Origin: Stratiolaelaps scimitus
Taxonomy: Eukaryota > Arthropoda > Arachnida > Mesostigmata > Laelapidae
Length of the DNA stretch: 64,000 nt
Assembly: GCA_019614645.1 (NCBI GenBank)
Contig: JABWDB010000034.1
Coordinates: 1,736,001 to 1,800,000 of the forward strand
Direction: 5' to 3'
Shown here: positions 60,269 to 64,000 of the stretch, in pieces
Layout: every line of letters starts with the position of its first letter
How positions within the stretch are numbered: the first letter of the stretch is position 1
The notes under the pieces: generated by a model
Told to the model about the DNA's origin: nothing
The model's database searches: none
What the model saw: only the letters and a program-made list of their open reading frames with translations
Position numbers and translations under genes: made by a program

Positions 60269-60399
60269 ATCGGTGGGAAAAGACGGTTAAGGGATAAAGG
60301 GGATTCGATTATTATTACTATTATTATTATTAATTTTTATTATCATTATTATTTGCATTGTTGTATATCATTATTATTCGTTATTGTTCTTGGTCCTGA

Positions 60400-61350
60400 T
60401 TGAAACGCAGCTGCCTCCGGCGACTGCTCCACGATCTCTTTTTGCAGCGTTGCTGTGCCTCGCTAACTCGTCACGCTGAGGCGCGCGAGAGTTCCCGTGT
60501 ACCGGAATTGATTCCGGTGCCGACGAAACAACATGACTCAGATTTTGCCACTCAGATTTTGCGCGGGCCGCCAACAGGCGACGACGAGAGGCATCTGCGA
60601 AGATTTGCCGCTAGCGGGGGGTCACCAGGGGACTCCCGTTGGAGAAGGGGGGGGGGGGGTCTCGCGGCTGCCATGGCAGAAATCGCCTGTCTTCATGTCG
60701 AGCAAGCTGTGTCGGACGCGATTCTCGAGCTTCCAGAGCGAGTGGCAAGAACTGACCGGACGCTGATTCTGGACGCGTTCTGCGGGACGGCGCCGGTACC
60801 GGCGGTGTGAGGCTGTCGAAGACGTCTGCCGGCTCCACGGTAGCGATCGTCGAGCCGTCGCTACCGCACCGGCGGCTCCGGAGTTACCCTCAACTTTCGA
60901 CCGGCGGCTCACCGCCACCCTCACCGCCCTGGGCGCAGCGCGCTGTAAGGGTCTTCCCCCGCGCGCGCACCTGTCTGTGGTGGCAAGAGCGCCGGCGAAA
61001 ATCAGCAAGCGGAGCTGCGAGAACACTTCGTCGAGCTAGAACGTCCGCAGACGCCGCTCGGCTAACGGTACCGGAGTCGGCTGGATCCGACGTGTCGTTG
61101 TGTGTGGGCCCGGAGCATTCGCGCACGAGTGCCAGGGGTGTTCTTGCGCCTGACGAACGAGCTGCAGAACAAGTGTAGCGCTGGCGGCGAGCGAATCTCT
61201 TACCTCGGTCTCTGACGGATGCGTGCTCGGTGCCGAGGTCGATGTGAAGTGGACTCGTCATAACGGTAAGCAGTAACAACAACTCGAACGTCGTGAGGTT
61301 TCTGTGACGCGGTGAAGCCGCTGACCCGCGCAACGACAGGATCAAGACGA
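60400..61350. other. GC/CpG-rich block with candidate exons on both strands
   Basis: Several frames on both strands are open for 100-150 codons. Two strong donor sites face opposite ways. One is + strand CATAACG/GTAAGC at 61265, after a stretch reading SVSDGCVLGAEVDVKWTRHN. The other is - strand ACCGAG/GTAAGA near 61205, after MTSPLHIDLGTEHASVRDR. One of them may be a real exon. The region looks like promoter or first-exon DNA of an unidentified gene. Confidence 0.35.
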
Positions 61351-62763
61351 GTTGGACGTATCGACTACGTAAGCATAAGCTGAGATCTCGTCAGTAAGCA
61401 GTGGACGCTGAAATCGATTGACCCTTTGTGTTCTCGGGAGCCGATTGCCGGAGCCCACCGTTGGTACTACTGTACAGGTCATTGAGAGCCTTCACGAGCG
61501 TACGGCTTCGCGTAGTCGATCTTTCAGCAGAAAGATTCTTCACGAGGAAAGTTGTTAACCGATACCTTGAACTGCATCGCTAAAAGGTAACAATCCGAAC
61601 GAAGACGACGAGCAACTGTGCGGGGCTCTCTGAAAGTAGGGTCTGTGTGAATTACCCAGTGCACTAGTGCTTCAGCAGAGAGTAAACGTGGTTCGTAAAT
61701 TGTTTCAACTACAACCGATACTCCGCCTCTGGATATCGTAACCTCGTGGAAGTTCCTCGAAGTAACCGACGAGCCCTTACTGGACGCTTAGTGGTGCAGC
61801 CTACAAGGGACCTAGACAACATAGCCAGCTGTGGAAGCAAGCAAGCCCCCCCAACACAACGAGTGGACAGACCCTGTGGACGACCCTATGGCTTGGCAGC
61901 ATTGAAAATCTGCCTATTTCGCTCCAGGCTTATCTCACTCACGTCTAGACGGGTACGTAAATTCTAAATCAATCGATTAACGATTTCCCTTACGCGTCAC
62001 ACACACACACACACAACAAGAAAACGTGAAGCAACCGTGAAGCTTCGCCGTGCCATTAACTTTGGCAGTTGAGTTCCAAGTGGAAATGAAAAATGATGAG
62101 GACTTCCTACGACATCCCCATCAAGCAGGGGAAGAATAAAAAAAACGCACTAACAACAAACGGGATTTCTCACAATAGGAGACAACATGTGGCGAATGTC
62201 AGGGTTGGCCAGACGGCTGACGAACCGGCATTTTACCCGAGATGCTGTTGGAAGAGCTCATCAAGTCAAGCAACAATTAAAGGACAATGAATTAAGCTAG
62301 CGTAGTATGTAGCGGTTACGAATTAAGGCGAAAAAGTCAGTGTCATTTTCAGTGGAACACTCAACGAAGTCGGTTGATTAAAAGCGGTGACCCACCGCTA
62401 TGACCCATTCTTCCAGTGGGGGAATTTGTCAACGACGCGTTGAGGTACAACGCGTTCAATGAGGGGTGTACAACTTCAAACACGAAAAGGGTTCTCACAT
62501 GGCCACTTTAGTGTGGCCTAGCCACCTCTCGCCATCTCATACAGGGTGTACAATTATATCCTCTTCTATTGTGTTGGCTTTTAAGACCGCTGTTATTTGT
62601 ACTTACAATGAATATTAAACATAGCTAAACAATTTCGCGTGTCGGCAGCGCTGAGAACGTTCACCTCGAACAAGCTTGACAGGCATAAATTAGATATGTG
62701 CCCCGTAGACCACCCGAAGGGTGCTATGCATACGAGTATATTCATCCATACGAATGCATATCG

Positions 62764-62796
<33 letters not shown>

Positions 62797-64000
62797 CGTA
62801 TATATTCTGATATTGTGTATCGTAACGATGAGCGAAGTATTGGGTGTTAATCCTTGGTTTTGCTGTCATTTTAACGACATTAGCAAGCGCCGATCGCACG
62901 ATCGATGAAAATCCCCGCAGCTGGCAGTGGCTGATGATATCTGTGTTATCTGCTACTTACACGAGCTGATGACATAAAAAACAAAAACCTTACGAGACAA
63001 GCACAATGTTCGGCAAAGACCGAAGTCGTGAATTCGACATTACGAGCGGGCGATAAGTGGGATTTATGTGTGCGTTATAGCAAGAATCCATCGTTTCTTA
63101 TGCATTTTCGTCGATTTCTGCCTGTCGATGGTCTGACGCGAGACGCGATGAAACTCGCACAATTCACGCAAACAGCAATTAACGCCAAGTTGGATATATT
63201 TTTGTTGTCCCGTTGACGAGGAGTTTCCTGCGGAAGTGAACGCACGATAGATTTCTAGCTGAAATAACTGAAATTCAGTTATGCCATGTTACACTGTGGC
63301 CAGCTTGGCTGTATTTATCGATGTGCAGGCGTTACGAATCGTACCGATAATGATGATCATCATGCTCGAGCTCTCGTGTGGACGCTCAAACGTTTTTCGA
63401 TACATACAGGCATCTATCACTTTCGAGAAATATAGCGGCGTCAGACGGGATGACTGTAGGCTGCATAGCATAACAACATGTGCACCATGGACGAGCACGG
63501 GATCTCCAGCTCATTCTCGTGATGGTCAGGACGAGACGGGAGATGCTTCCATCTCGATGTGTCGATTCGAAACGAATTGATTTTGATACAGAGAAACGAA
63601 GAACAACACAAGCTAGAGGAGAAACTAGTTACGATTTCAACATCGATTTGATTCCACATGTCCCCCCCCTCTCCGAATCAGCGTACCCCCAAAACAACGC
63701 GAGAATTTGCCTCACGAAGATGTCTGATTGACGCAGGTCGAATAATGCGAGATGGATGATAGTAAGCACCCCTGAGGACCCCTTAGTAGGCACCCCTCAT
63801 CGAGGATTGATGGCACGCTGACTCGCAAGCGAAAACCTCACGAATGGCTATGTTCCGTTCGATTCAACTCAAAGACTGCGTTGGTTTCGGGGGTGAAGGT
63901 ATGGCCATTTACGGTAGTTCTAGCAAATCGAATTATTTTGTATAGGAGATTGTTACTAGTATTTAATTATTCGGTTTAAGCTGTTAAGCCTCAGCAAGCA
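61351..64000. other. No supportable gene
   Basis: Mixed to AT-rich DNA with an AC run (61998-62015), a TA run (62764-62792) and only short open frames to the end of the window. Confidence 0.5.
62764..62792. repeat. (TA)n microsatellite
   Basis: About 14 TA units. Confidence 0.95.

Overview
The window is eukaryotic nuclear DNA, most likely from an arthropod and possibly a mite or other chelicerate. The grounds are spliced genes with canonical GT..AG introns, a divergent ionotropic-receptor-like pair, a Fuseless-family gene, tRNA-derived SINE-like repeats, non-LTR reverse transcriptase relics and very many AT, ATT and CAG microsatellites. There is no operon structure. The lineage is an inference; the sequence alone does not fix the species.

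Layout. 1-8.7 kb: a tandem duplication (period about 6.06 kb) carrying two single-exon ionotropic-receptor-like genes on the + strand. The first (466-2229) is intact. The second (6525-8297) is open along its length except for one in-frame TGA. The spacer between them holds a decayed non-LTR reverse transcriptase on the - strand. 9.0-16.3 kb: a complete Fuseless-family gene on the - strand, rebuilt here as eight coding exons (433 residues, eight predicted membrane segments, four W-x-G repeats). Its last exon converges on the second receptor copy.

16.3-24.4 kb: repeats, including a 13-bp target-site-flanked retroposon, a foldback (inverted-repeat) structure at 21.5-22.9 kb, a decayed fragment resembling a bacterial IS110-family transposase at 20.5-20.7 kb, and one plausible - strand first coding exon at 24.3 kb. 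24.4-33.9 kb: no gene that I can support.

33.9-36.7 kb: a GC- and CpG-rich block with CAG/CGG runs. It is open in several frames and looks like promoter or first-exon DNA of an unidentified gene. 36.7-64 kb: mostly intergenic or intronic DNA with repeat copies, a second reverse transcriptase relic (53.2 kb), paired perfect hairpins (41.93-42.02 kb), minisatellites and a few weak candidate exons (55.5, 57.1, 60.2, 61.2 kb).

Two gene families are solid: the receptor pair, which is probably chemosensory, and the Fuseless-like membrane protein, which is probably neuronal or synaptic by homology. They show no evident functional link. Nothing here forms a multi-gene system. The most unusual items are the mosaic divergence of the receptor pair, the IS110-like relic, the short retroposon family with clean target-site duplications, and the foldback.
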